Positions 35,001-44,315 are shown, counted from the first letter of the stretch. The stretch: 64,000 bases of DNA from Elephas maximus indicus (GCF_024166365.1 NC_064826.1:25878001-25942000); one strand, 5' to 3'. Translations and numbers: made by a program. The notes: generated by a model not told the origin, from the sequence alone.

Positions 35001-36146
35001 ACGAGAAAATATATTCTCTCTACCGTAATCTTAAAACACTGGAGAAGATGTATTTTGTCTACTTCAACGGCAGTGGCTTTGGTTTTGGTGGTTCAATAGT
35101 ACTTCTGACACAAACTTTCAAAAACATTTTTTTCTAGACTTTGTATAGTCATTCTACTAAATTTCCATTTTTTATGTGAGTGACTATACTCTTACCTGTG
35201 ACAAAGCTTCAATGCTGTGTAAATAAAATGGTCTGGAAAATATAAAAACTGGCAAAGCATAGTCAGGTCGAGCCATTTCAGCAACTCTCATGGCTTCTCT
35301 AAGTCGGTAACGAACAAATTTCAAAGCATTTAAACTCGATTTCAATATTTTATCCAAATATATTGAAGGATAAAGTGCACTGCTTTTTGCCCACAGCCAC
35401 TGGAGTCGGTCATTGCGGAAAATCTCATCATTTGGGCAATTACCTGTATAGCTCTGTGGGTTTATCCTGTAATCATAATTGTAGCAGTCTGGATAGAGAT
35501 AAAAGCCCCATAAACATTTGGGTCTCATTTCTGAAGCCAGTGTGAGAGTAATGTTCATAAAATTCTTTCCAGCATTTTCAAATTCCTGTCGAGCAACTGT
35601 TTTCACTTTCATTTCTGACCAATCAGGATGGTGGTTTCTCGTGAAGGCTAAGGAGTAGTTTTTATATATTATTCTATTGCCCCAATTTCTATCCCATTGG
35701 GGTTTCCAGTTTTCCCAATCAATGATAACAAGTCCTTCGGATCTCCACCAAGGGATAACTGCTGCAATGTCATCAGCAGTTTTCTCAAGATGCTTAGAGA
35801 GGCTCATATTCTGTGGTATGCCTCCGTTAAAAGGTTTTCTGTCATTAGAAAAATAAGGGTAATATCCTAATTCATTAGGATAAAATATGGTCATTTTTGA
35901 TCCGCTTTGAGTCTCTGAAGGATTCGATATAATATTAAATAATTGAAGCTGTAGATCCACATCGAAGAAATGGTTACACTGTGTGGTGGGGGCAGCCCAG
36001 AAAATGTTGAAAGGCTGGTTCTGGACCACCGGAGACATTGCTGGTTTGAGAGCTGGATGAGTGAAAACACCCGCTGGCGTGGAGTCGATTTCAAACGTTA
36101 CAAAAAGCAACAGCACTCCTGACCATGCCACCCACAGGCTACACAT
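19591..36146 (-). CDS. Hyaluronidase (glycoside hydrolase family 56), HYAL2/HYAL1-like, three coding exons
   Basis: Joining 36146-35196, 32743-32654 and 20031-19591 gives 951+90+441 nt, all phase 0, for 493 residues. This is close to the family's usual 435-510. Residues 1-23 look like a signal peptide. GH56 motifs follow in order: the catalytic DWE motif at Asp143/Glu145, FYLYPDCYN with Tyr216, ALYPSIY with Tyr259, and GVILWG with Trp338. Family disulphides can be assigned as C57-C350, C221-C237, C375-C386, C380-C435 and C437-C446; the last three form the EGF-like module. The tail (about 461-485) is strongly hydrophobic and fits a GPI signal or membrane anchor, as in HYAL2 and SPAM1. The family cleaves hyaluronan. 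Motifs such as SYTG, the FSRPFY segment and GESAALGAAGVILWG resemble HYAL2 more than SPAM1/HYAL4 (from memory, not aligned). No frameshift or premature stop is seen. The orthology is open. Confidence 0.9.
20450..20780 (+). repeat. L1/HAL1-like 3' remnant
   Basis: 'cagtatttcattgtataaatac' and 'gcaatatgtagtgttttgtgttt' resemble old L1/HAL1 3' regions. It lies in hyaluronidase intron 2. Weakly supported. Confidence 0.35.
21349..23585 (-). mobile_element. MaLR-type provirus with both LTRs
   Basis: Two antisense LTRs of the MLT1-like family (21349-21862 and 22922-23585) bracket about 1.06 kb of internal sequence. Next to the right LTR, reading on the minus strand, is 'gaatttggtaccaggagtgg', the usual sequence following a MaLR 5' LTR. 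The internal part has no intact coding frame; the ORFs at 22051-22882 are incidental. An antisense AfroSINE sits in the 5' LTR. The whole element lies in hyaluronidase intron 2, in the same orientation as the gene. Confidence 0.75.
23295..23454 (-). repeat. AfroSINE inside the MaLR 5' LTR
   Basis: Antisense copy inserted after 'ctcattaacatcatt'. The LTR resumes with 'catagagataggactt'. Confidence 0.85.
24864..26309 (-). pseudogene. RTE reverse transcriptase domain, broken
   Basis: Consecutive minus-strand frames 26309-26013, 25994-25623, 25630-25439 and 25442-24864 together cover the RT domain and C-terminal part. At least three frameshifts separate them. The YADD catalytic motif is intact. 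The C-terminal peptide MNVPWTAKRTN-like is shared by other copies in the window. Confidence 0.85.
26760..27424 (+). pseudogene. RTE endonuclease domain (APE type), broken
   Basis: AP-endonuclease-like N-terminal part of the RTE polyprotein. GTWNVQSMNLGK is followed after a frameshift near 26920 by ISELKWTAIGHF, a GVASIVKKNV segment and ITGDWNAKVGN with the conserved Asp and Asn. Another frameshift near 27420 ends the open frame. It would nick target DNA for reverse transcription in an intact element. Confidence 0.85.
27768..27941 (-). repeat. AfroSINE inside the RTE, with target-site duplication
   Basis: TGAAAAGAC is present on both sides (27759-27767 and 27942-27950). The RTE coding sequence 'gtcattgaaaagac' resumes after the SINE as 'tgaaaagacaggaaag'. 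Confidence 0.9.
28053..28249 (-). repeat. AfroSINE, long subtype
   Basis: Diverged antisense copy inserted in the L1 fragment between 'aaacaattagag' and 'gaacaattagaat'. The repeated 'aacaattaga' is a likely target-site duplication. Confidence 0.8.
29000..30150. other. Unassigned intronic sequence
   Basis: Very AT-rich to 29600, then mixed sequence with a G-rich run at 29898-29912. No gene or repeat identified. Confidence 0.5.
30155..30480 (+). repeat. L1M-type 3' UTR remnant
   Basis: 'cctatcccaaaggttatatactgcatgat' type sequence followed by 'ttagtggttgctagaggggt' is characteristic of mammalian-wide L1 3' UTRs. Confidence 0.65.
30510..30850 (-). repeat. L2 LINE 3' end
   Basis: 'ttcattcattcactccacaaatatttatt' then 'atgtgccaagccctgttatag' is the reverse complement of the L2 3' end. 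It continues about 300 bp in L2 order. Confidence 0.65.
31585..31775 (-). repeat. MIR remnant
   Basis: Antisense core: 'cttacacggcacttcccatgtg', 'cctcattttacagacaaag' and 'aaggtcacatggctagtag'. Confidence 0.65.
32250..32322. repeat. Perfect palindrome with A/T core
   Basis: CTAAAATAAAACCTACTATGC followed by A15, then T16 and the exact reverse complement of the first 21 bases. Arms are about 36 nt with no spacer. It lies in hyaluronidase intron 2, 330 bp from exon 2. Confidence 0.9.
32340..32460 (-). repeat. MIR remnant
   Basis: Antisense core-like order 'gatggagaaatacaattcagag', 'aacttgccca' and 'gattagactctaattcagg'. Short and diverged. Confidence 0.4.
32654..32743 (-). CDS. Hyaluronidase coding exon 2 (90 nt)
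   Basis: On the minus strand the sequence reads GTTCTAG, then a 90-nt exon, then GTAAGC. It encodes 30 residues running from EDLMHTIGES to YSASK and includes the LW motif whose tryptophan lines the active site in family members. A 90-nt exon at this point of the protein, with phase 0 on both sides, matches what I recall of vertebrate HYAL genes. Intron 1 is about 2.45 kb and intron 2 about 12.6 kb. Confidence 0.9.
32940..33410 (-). repeat. L2 LINE 3' end interrupted by a SINE
   Basis: 'atatttatgatgtgccaggcaatattctag' type sequence at 32950 and 'cttccttgaggaggtgaaattt' at 33370 are parts of one L2 copy. The SINE at 33096-33312 lies between them. In hyaluronidase intron 1. Confidence 0.55.
33096..33312 (-). 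repeat. AfroSINE, long subtype
   Basis: Antisense copy starting with a (TTG)n run from its 3' tail. The RTE-like 'ttgttgttgttattagttgccgtccagt' tail is well preserved. Confidence 0.8.
33868..34056 (+). repeat. AfroSINE, long subtype, 3' end cut by an LTR
   Basis: A detached SINE tail ('caactcaacggcaacaggttgg') lies just before it at 33835. The 3' end stops at 'cgacttggccg', where the LTR-like element begins. Confidence 0.8.
34065..35030 (-). mobile_element. LTR-like endogenous retroviral sequence
   Basis: On the minus strand a U/C-rich upstream part is followed by 'gaataaagccctcttac' (polyadenylation signal) and then 'ctcctgtctcattcctggc' to the end, like R-U5 of a class I LTR. No coding sequence. 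The upper boundary is not resolved. Located in hyaluronidase intron 1 and interrupted by an AfroSINE. Confidence 0.5.
34444..34604 (-). repeat. AfroSINE with target-site duplication
   Basis: Antisense, close to consensus. TGGCCGAGAT before and TGGCCAAGAT after. Confidence 0.9.
35196..36146 (-). CDS. Hyaluronidase coding exon 1 (signal peptide and most of catalytic domain)
   Basis: It encodes 317 residues from the first in-frame ATG; an in-frame TGA lies 15 nt upstream and the -3 base is A, so the start is well defined. The exon ends ...CTGTCACAG followed by GTAAGAG (an intact donor); the open frame runs only three more codons into the intron. It carries Asp143, Glu145, Tyr216 and Tyr259. Potential N-glycosylation sites include NMS (113), NYS (163) and NIT (198). 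Cys211, just before the LWGFY motif, has no family partner. A possible splice acceptor lies just upstream of the ATG (TTTTAAG), so a non-coding first exon is likely. Confidence 0.9.
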
Positions 36147-36149
36147 GGT

Positions 36150-37600
36150 TTGCCCTCGTCAGCATTACAGCAATTTCCTTAAAAGTAAGACGGGAAAAAA
36201 CATTATACATCATGGAGTCGTATGTTCCTTTTATTTATTTTATAGTACACGATAAATAACAAGTAAAATCATGGTAGCTGTTTAAGCTGTCCTTTAAGTG
36301 ATAGACCAAAATTTTTAAAAAGATCTATGGCTTATTGATATTTAGGCCTAATTTATAGTTTTACCTGAACAAGGAGAAAAAAATGAGTTTTTTTGTTTTG
36401 TTTTGTTTTTTTCTCCTAACTTGAAATGTGAAGAAGAAAAAAAAAAATCCAGTGAATAAAAGCTAAAGTAAAAAGTTTCATTCAGATTCTCAGCTGTGCA
36501 AACTCTACCAGCTCTGGCTTTAATTTCCTGTAGCTCTGACTACACCAATACAAGCCATTCTCCCTTTGGTCATAAGGGGAACTAGAAAAGAAAGTACGAG
36601 TGAATTGTCATATATCCTTATTGATTCCTAGAAAAATGACTCCCAAAACACACCCTGTTGCACAAATATTGACATTTTAACAAATATTAAGTAGTGGAAG
36701 AAGAAATAACAGGGTATACTAACAGTAACTGATAACTGGTTTGCTATTTGAAATGCCGTGGCCCCAAAGGATTTTTTGTTTGTTTGTTTTGCTTTGGTTT
36801 TTAAGACAGAAAGCAGCCAGCTTCAGAACTAGCATAGACTGAAATAGAAGAAAGACAGGGATGGCATTTACCTGTTGTTGATGATGGATTTTGGTGCTAT
36901 CATCTTCTCTCATGTGCGTAAATAAGTCAAAAAATCTATTAGTTCTTTAACTCCATGGTTTTCCAATGAAGAAACTGGACTGCATTTTCACCAGCTAAAT
37001 CTCAATTAGAACTGACTCTTTAGTCTCTTCTAAATAGTCAGTTGGCTCAAAAACTGCCAAAGAATCTTCGCAGAATACAAGGACTATCTAACAGTTGATG
37101 GGTTCCAGCCAGCTGGATCTTACCTTGAAAGCAATAGGATTGAAGCTATGTATCAAAATTGTTTTAGCATAGCATAAAAAAAAAAAAAAAATTTTTCTTT
37201 TTTTAGCAACCTTTTAAATGAAAGAATCACAGATTTTCTCTGATGTAGTTAAGCTCAGTCTCTTTTTAGGAATGACATATTTCTTCTTATGTAGCTCTTG
37301 CTATCTTTATTAAATATTTTAAATGCAGGAGAAGACACCAACCAAAATCATATGTTAACTCTGGCAACATAGCACCCCATGGGTAAAGAACCTTGAGTAA
37401 GCCGTAGGTTCTTTGCACATTCAATTTTTTATCAACAAATGTGAATGATAATTAACTATTTTTAAATAAATTGAGTATAATTGAGACAATCAACTTGACT
37501 TCCTATGGGCTTTGTATTATGGCACCAGATGAATCTCTAAGTCACCAGAGATAGCTCTGCTCCCGAACTCTTCTCCTCCCATGGGATCTTAATGTACCTC
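36150..37600. other. Upstream flank of the hyaluronidase gene
   Basis: AT-rich, with T/A runs at 36385-36450 and 37168-37202. I see no CpG island and no clear TATA box near the start codon. A promoter or non-coding first exon must lie here or further upstream but cannot be placed. Confidence 0.4.
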
Positions 37601-37602
37601 CC

Positions 37603-38085
37603 TGTGGTGGCTAAAGTTATGTGTCAATGTGGCCAGCCTATAATTCTCAGTGACTTGGCAGACACTGGACTGGGCGCTCTTCCATAATGTAATATAACAT
37701 AAACACCTTCTATTATGCAATCTGATGTGATCAGCCAATCAACTGAAAGGGGGGAGTTTCCTTGGGGGTGTGGCCTACCTCCAGTATATAAAGGGATGTT
37801 CAGGCAAAGTTCGTTCTCTCTCGACCCTGCACTCTTCTCATCGTCTGATGTCCAGTTCTCGGGACGTAAACCTGCAGAAGCCTCCAGCCTGCCATCAGAC
37901 CTGCAGATTTTGGTTTCGTCAACCCCTCAACCCCATGAGCCAGCAAAGGTCTCCAGTCTGCTGCCTGAGCCATGGATTTGGGACTTGCCAGCTCCCTCAA
38001 TTGTGTGAGCCATTTCCTTGAAATAAATCTCTCTACGTATATTTATATATACGTTTTGCTACTCTAGAGAACCCAGACTAAGACA
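37603..38085 (+). mobile_element. LTR-like element, family B, with TATA box
   Basis: Copy of the 10274 element: TGTGGTGGCTAAAG to GACTAAGACA. It contains 'agtatataaaggg' (about 37783) and 'gaaataaatctctc' (about 38018), placed like LTR promoter and polyadenylation signals. It points away from the hyaluronidase gene, whose start codon is 1.46 kb away. Confidence 0.65.
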
Positions 38086-38639
38086 ACCTGCCCCCAGAGA
38101 ATAAGAGTGAGTCTTCTTCTTTATCTTTGTTTGGGGTTCAGGGAGAATGTAGCAGAGTCCACTATCCATAAATATTACTCTTTACCTCCCTCTTGTCATG
38201 ACCCCATGTATTGGGTATGTATGCCTAATAAACTGTGACATCCTTGGAAAAAACTTTTGTAAAGGTCATACCATATTAAACTTTTAGGAACAAAGGTGTT
38301 AAAAATCCAAAATACGGTGCTTTAATAAAATTCAGTTACAAGCTTCCTTTTTCTCAGAGATTTTAATTGTTTTCCATGTATATTAATGATACACAATATA
38401 TCCTTGTCACTTGCCTATGGAAAGTTTATTATTTTGGCATTAACATGGTCTCCAGTATGCATTTTATAACAGACTTCTATTACAGTAGCAAAATAATGCA
38501 TTATCAATAGTATGAATTGTTAAATGTAAAATTCTTTCTCCATGATGCTGACTGAGATTTTATTCTATGTTCTAGCCAATTTTATTATATAGAATAGTAA
38601 ACTAGGTCTACGTTCTCCTACTTGTAACGTTCTAAGGTG

Positions 38640-39062
38640 CACCTGATCCAAGCCATGGTGTTTTCAATCACCTCATATACATGTGAATGCTAGGCAGTGA
38701 ATCAGGAAGACTGACAAAGAATTGACACCTTTGAATTATGGTGTCGAGAAAGGGTATTGATTATACCAAGCACTGCCAGAAAAATGAACAAATCTGTCTC
38801 GGAACAAATACAACTAGAATGCTCCTTTGGACATGTTATCATGAGGGACCAGTCCCTGAAGAAGGACATCATGCTTGACAAAGTAGAGAGTCAGCAAAAA
38901 AGAGGAGGACCTTCAATGAGATGGATTGACACAGTGGCTTTAACAATGGGCTCAAGCATAATAATGATTGTGAACATGGTGAAGGATTGGGCAGTGTTTT
39001 GTTCTGTTGTACATAGGGTCGCTATGAGTCGGAATTGACTCTACGGCACCTAACAACAGCAG
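38640..39062 (+). mobile_element. RTE LINE 3' end
   Basis: Sense 3' fragment with the CSFGHVIMRDQSLKKDIML and RGGPSMRWIDTVA peptides, ending 'cgctatgagtcggaattgac' then 'ggcacctaacaacagcagtag'. It gives the cleanest view of the RTE tail that the SINEs share. Confidence 0.85.
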
Positions 39063-39708
39063 TAGTAAAAGCCTAGATTGCCTTGACGAAACTGTTGGTA
39101 GAATTATGGATGTCAAGTGCAATTCTGGTGAGGGCTCAGAAGGAAGTGAGGAGAGCTATAGAGAAAGTCTCTATTGTCTTAGAGAATAAAACGCATATGG
39201 TACCAGCAACAGAATGTTGCTAGAAATGTGGATGTTAAACGTGTTTCTGGTGAGACTTTAAAAGAAAACGATGAATATTTAATTGGAGAATGGAGGAATA
39301 GCAGTGCTTTCTAGGCAGTGGCAAAGACCTTGTCTGAATAATGTTCAGATGTTTGGTGAAAGGTAGAACTTGTAAGTGATGAACTTGGGTATTTGGCTGA
39401 TGAGAATTCCAAGCAAGAGCTTAGAGAGGCCACATGGTTTCTCCATGCCGCTTACAGTAAAATGTGAAAAGAAAGAGAGGGACTTAAAAATGAACTGTGC
39501 AAAATGAAAACAGAACTTAAAGATTTGGGAAATTCTGTTGTGCGAACTAAAGACGTATGTCCTAGAATTTTAACCAAAGATGGGGCTACACCATATTTTG
39601 TTAGATTAAGCCTGGTGAGGGATGAATCTGACCAACTACCTTTGATGGGGTGAAAGTGTTTCGCATATGCAAGGACATGGATTTTGGGGGGGCAAAGGGT
39701 AGAAGGGA
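39063..39708 (+). mobile_element. MaLR internal region
   Basis: Gag-like remnant DNA of MaLR type ('agaatgttgctagaaatgtggatgtt', 'ggacatggattttgg'), with no open frame. A sense MaLR LTR follows at about 39885, after a SINE, so this is the 3' part of one element whose 5' end is missing. Confidence 0.55.
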
Positions 39709-39709
39709 T

Positions 39710-39872
39710 GCTGGTGACAGAGTGGTTAAGAGCTATGGCTGCTAACCAAAAGTTCGACAGTTAGAATCTACCAGCTGCTCCTTGGAAACCCTATGGGGGC
39801 AGTTGTACTCTGCCCTATAGAGTTGTTATGAGTCAGAATCGACTCAATGGCAACAGGTTTGTGTTTTTTGGT
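39710..39872 (+). repeat. AfroSINE between MaLR internal region and LTR
   Basis: Short subtype lacking the first bases of the head. 'aaagggt' flanks it on both sides (about 39698 and 39876). Confidence 0.8.
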
Positions 39873-39884
39873 AAAAAGGGTGGA

Positions 39885-40282
39885 ATATAATAAATTGAAT
39901 TATGTCCCTCGAAAATATGTGTTGTAAATCCTAACCTCTATGCCCGTGGTTATAATCCCATTTGGGAATGGGTTGTCTTTGTTATGTTAATGAGAAAGGA
40001 TTAGTGTAGAGTGTATCTTCAGTCAATCTCTTTTGAGATGTAAAGGGGATTAGATAAGCAAGCAAATGAGAAGAGATAGGGGAAGAGAGATGCCAAGACA
40101 CATGAATATCGCCCAGGAGCAGAAGTTCAAAGGCATAATGACCTTCCCCCAGAGCAGAGAAAGCCTTCCCCTAGAGCTACCACCTTGAATTTGGGCTTCT
40201 AGCCTCCTATACTGTAAGAAACATAAATTCCTATTTATTAAATTCACCCATTTATGGTACTTCTGTTATAGCAGCACTAGAT
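39885..40282 (+). mobile_element. MaLR 3' LTR
   Basis: MLT1-like LTR from 'aaattgaattatgtccctcg' to 'agcactagataatgaagaca', with the usual 'gggcttctagcctcctatactgtaag' segment. Confidence 0.75.
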
Positions 40283-40289
40283 AATGAAG

Positions 40290-41100
40290 ACAAATAGTAT
40301 AATTATTTTTTTCCAATATCTCATTCTCTTTGAACTTTTTTGCTTGTCTGAAAAGTCAGCTTTAAAGAACCAATTGGAGATTGATGCCTGTCAAGTAAAC
40401 ATTTCCTGCCTCTTAATCTTTGTCCCCAGCCACTCATGCCTCCACCTTAACCCTGAAGGGGCCAGCAGCAACCAGTTGATTGAGAGAAAGTTCTTGGCGA
40501 GAGAGTAGAGAAGCATATCACACATCCCTTTTCCCAATGCATGTTTTCCTCCAGTACCCCCAAGCTAGGGGAAATAGAAAAGAGTTAACTTTCATTAAAC
40601 TTTGAATTTAACTTCAAAGCGCTACAGTCTGGCCATCAGGACTAAGCATTTGTAGATGACTGCAAGTTTGAGGGATTTGATCTGATGATCATTTTCCTGT
40701 GATGGCACGTTTTGGGGTTAGCTTTTTTTTTTTTTTTTTTTACCCAAGGAATTTAGCCTTGAGATAAAACCTCTAAAAATCTTGGAATTTCCCCAGTGAC
40801 TGAAGCATCTTTGGAGAGGCCTCCACACCACACCTGAGTGTTTACACTAATGAAGTGACGCAGGTTAGAGCTGATCAGGCCAGAAGGACCACCTCATGAT
40901 ATTAGCTGACCTCAGAGAAAGAGGAAGAAGGCTGAATCAATCCATCATGACTACATCATCAGGTGATTCTTTTCTAGTCTCTTTGTTGGCCCTTCCTTCT
41001 TTAGCCAACCTCTAAAGGCTAGACTGTCTTGGGATTCTGTACTTGTTCTCTTCCCTGTCAACACTCTTCTTAAGTAGCTATATCTACTTGACAAGCTTTA
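40290..41100. other. Unassigned sequence
   Basis: No gene or named repeat. A T20 run lies at about 40722-40741. Confidence 0.5.
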
Positions 41101-41102
41101 AA

Positions 41103-41285
41103 TGCCTGGTGGTGCAAAGGCTCAGCACTCGGCTGCTAACCTAAAAGTTGGTGGGTTTGAACCCACTCAGAAGCTCTGTGGGAATCTCGTAAAGATTACA
41201 GCCTTGAAAACCCTATGGGGGCAACTCTATTCTGTCACTTAGGGTTGCTGTGAGTTGAAAATTGACTAAACAACATCTAACAACA
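41103..41285 (+). repeat. AfroSINE, RTE-like tail
   Basis: Sense copy ending 'aaacaacatctaacaacaa', i.e. with the longer RTE-type tail rather than 'ggtttggttt'. Confidence 0.8.
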
Positions 41286-41499
41286 ATTAGAATAACAAAT
41301 GCTATCTATCTGCTGATAATCCCCAAATTTGTATCTCTAGTTCATATATTTTCCCTAATTCTAGCCTCAAACCTCCAACTGCCTACCTAAACTCCATTTA
41401 AATGTCCAATAGGCTTCTCAGGCTTAATATGCACAGAACATAGGTTCATGCCCAGTCCTCCCACCCCAATCTGGCCCTCCTCAGAATTCCCCAAATTAG

Positions 41500-42290
41500 T
41501 AACTAGCCCCACCATTCATTTAGTAGCTTCAGCCAGAAAAACAAAGTCATCCTTAATACCTCCCTTTCCCTCAAACTCTCATCCAATCCATTGCTAAGTC
41601 TTGACTAGTTTTCCTCCAAAGTTTAACTCCAATCTGTCCAGTTATCTGCCTCCAGTTCCAACATCCTTTTCCTGGATTCCAAACTGCTCTCATTGGTATT
41701 ATTGCAATAAGCCTCCTAACTTGTTTCTTTGCTGCATAACTGATGATTTTCCATCTAAACCATCTTCTTTATAATAGACAGAGTGATTTAAAAAAAAAAA
41801 AAAAAAAGAAGCGGATTAAGACATTCTCCTGCTACAACCCTCCAGTAGCTTCCCATAAACTGTAAGATTGTACCTAGACTCCTTACCTGAATCTTATCAC
41901 TCCAACCTACCTTTCCAACCTCATATTATGCCATTCTCCCACTTCACCACTAAGCTCTGGGCATACTGGCTCCTTTTAGTCCTTGACCATGCTCTTACCA
42001 TCAATGTCATTTCCTGTGCATGGAGCACTATTTCTAGGCTCTTTGCATGGCTGTCACTAACCATCCTTCAAGGCTTAGCTTATAGTTCCTCAGAAAGGCA
42101 TTCCATGACCCATCCAAATGGCCTCCTTCAATTTTGTGCTATTTCATTGCTGTCTTTATTTCTTTTATGATGCTTAGTTTTTGTAAATATTATTCATTCA
42201 CTTGTTTGTTGTCAATCTTTCCGAACAGATCTTAGGTTCCATTAACTCATTCAATGCTATATTCTTGCATGTAATTGCTGAATAAATAGA
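41500..42290 (+). repeat. L2 LINE
   Basis: 'attgcaataagcctcctaac', 'acattctcctgctacaaccctcc' and 'cttcaaggcttagcttatag' occur in L2 order. An A18 run (41792-41809) interrupts it. The ORF 41868-42170 is within this repeat. Confidence 0.55.
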
Positions 42291-42430
42291 AAACTTTTTT
42301 TTTCCATCTTGCTGCTTTCCTTTAAAATTCCTTGGACAAATCAACAGATGTGGACAATATTCTCAATGAGAATACCCAATTTCACAGTAAGTCAGATTTT
42401 GTGGCTTTTTTTTTAATATGTATATACTCT

Positions 42431-42514
42431 ATTTGGACGTCCTGCCTTCTTAATTGGACTTCCTGCCTTCTTATTTGGAATTCCTGCCTTCTTAATTGGA
42501 CTTTCTGCCTTATT
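42431..42514. repeat. 21-bp minisatellite, four units
   Basis: Four imperfect copies of 'ttggacttcctgccttcttaa' in tandem. Confidence 0.85.
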
Positions 42515-42944
42515 CATTCTGAGAAAGGAGTGTAACTGAGGACTCTGTTTCCGGTTCTGAGGGTGATTTAGAGCTTTCTCTAATTCAGCACAGGATGCTA
42601 GAAAAACAACCTGCAGCCTGTATGAAGTAAAAGTTTATGATCATTTAGGTCAAGCTGCTTTCTATTAAATATAATTTCTTAAAACTGTTCTTGCTTTTCT
42701 TTTGGAGGGAGATGGGCCATAAATAAATAAAACTCTGACCTGACTCTGACTTTTAAAATGCCTTTAATAATACAACAATTCTGAAACATGCAGTTGAGAA
42801 GTGGCCAATATTTCTAGGAATGTTTTAACATTAAATACAAGTGTATTCAAGACTACAACTTGTAACTAAAACCTGGAAACCTGTAAAGCTTAAAACTGTT
42901 ACTTAAAAATCACTGAGGGAGGCTCAAGAAATCTGGGAAACTAT

Positions 42945-43135
42945 AATCATTGTCATCAGGTGGATTCCAACTCATAGTGACCCTGTAGGACAGACTAGAA
43001 CTGACCCATAGAGTTTCCAAGGCTGAAAATCTGTACAGAAGCAGACTGCCACATCTTTCTCCCGCAGAGCAACTGGTGGGTTCAAACCATCAACATTTTG
43101 GTTAGCAGCCTAACTGCTTCACCATCAGGGCTCCT
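42945..43135 (-). repeat. AfroSINE, long subtype
   Basis: Antisense copy with 'gtacagaagcagactgccacatc' marking the long subtype. Confidence 0.8.
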
Positions 43136-43520
43136 ATAGTTCTTAATCCAATTTAATGGCACTGCTCATAAATTTTAAAATATGGGAGATTAGCTTTTTC
43201 CAAGTCTCCAGTAAAATAACTCATGGTCATGTTCACTGAGTTATTCTAAAGCAAACATATTCTGACAGGAAAGTATACCAATACATTAAATGATCATATT
43301 AATGGTCTCTCAATGGCCATTAGATGTCTGCTGCTCATCTAATACATAGCATCATGTGGAAGGCCTAAGAGTGAGTGGGGAAAGGCTCTATGTAAGCCAT
43401 ATAATTGCACCGTATGTGCCGAATTTATGTGTTACTCTCTCATGGTAGCAATACGATGGGAAAAGTACTGACCCCTCCTTGTGCACTGAGCTGAATTATT
43501 GGTTTCTTTTCCTACTATTT

Positions 43521-43676
43521 GGAGCCCTGGTGGTTCAGTGGTTAAGAGTTCAGCTGCTAACCAAAAGGTCAGCAATTTGAATCCACAAGCTGCTCCTTGG
43601 AAACCCTATGGGGCAGTTCTACTCTGTCCTAGAGGGTCACTATGAGTTGGAATCAATTCGACAGTAATGGGTTTTG
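43521..43676 (+). repeat. AfroSINE
   Basis: Sense short subtype, nearly complete. 'ttcctactatt' before and 'ttccctgttatt' after suggest a diverged duplication. Confidence 0.85.
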
Positions 43677-43845
43677 CTTCCCTGTTATTCAGTAGGTAGA
43701 ACTTGGCTTGTATTTCAAGCACAGCATTTTTCATTTTGCTTTTTAACTCTATTTTCTTATCTGGCTCTCACTGTAAACTATGTGCAGGGCAAAGATTGTA
43801 GGTTGGTCTTTTTCATTTTCCAGCACACAAAAGTATAGATAATGT

Positions 43846-44046
43846 GCCACAAAACCCATTGTCATCAAGTCTATTCCAACTCATGGTAATCCCACATGTT
43901 ACTGAGTAGAACTGCTCTGTAGGGTTTTCTTGGCTGTAAACTTTATGAAAGCAGATCGCCAGGCCTTTCTTCTGCAGCACTGCTGGGTGGGTCTGAACCA
44001 CAGACCTTTAGGTTAGCAGCTTATTACAAACCACTTGAATCACCCA
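43846..44046 (-). repeat. AfroSINE, long subtype
   Basis: Antisense, diverged, 170 bp downstream of a sense copy. Confidence 0.75.
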
Positions 44047-44146
44047 ATTAATCAGAAACCAGCCATACAAGTTATGTTATCTCACACAGGTCTGTCTCCT
44101 CATATGTAAAAGGGAGACAAAATATTCACCCTATAAACCACCTGGA

Positions 44147-44315
44147 AACCCTGGTGGCATAGCGGTTAAGTGCTACGGCTGCTAACCAAAAGGTCGGCAG
44201 TTTGAATTCACCAGGTGCTCTTTGGAAACTCTAGGGGGCAGTTCTACTCTGTCCTACAGGGTCGCCATGAGTTAGAATTGACGTGAAGGTAACGGGTTTT
44301 TTTTTTTTTTTAAAC
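44147..44315 (+). repeat. AfroSINE with target-site duplication
   Basis: AAACCACCT on both sides (about 44137 and 44313). Long T run at the 3' end. Confidence 0.9.

Noticed and set aside
35184-35195. Three extra codons (VRV) and stop after the hyaluronidase exon 1 frame
   Set aside because: These are the intron after a strong GTAAGAG donor; exon 2 continues the protein family sequence exactly.
41868-42170. 100-codon ORF
   Set aside because: Falls within an L2 remnant and shows no protein family.
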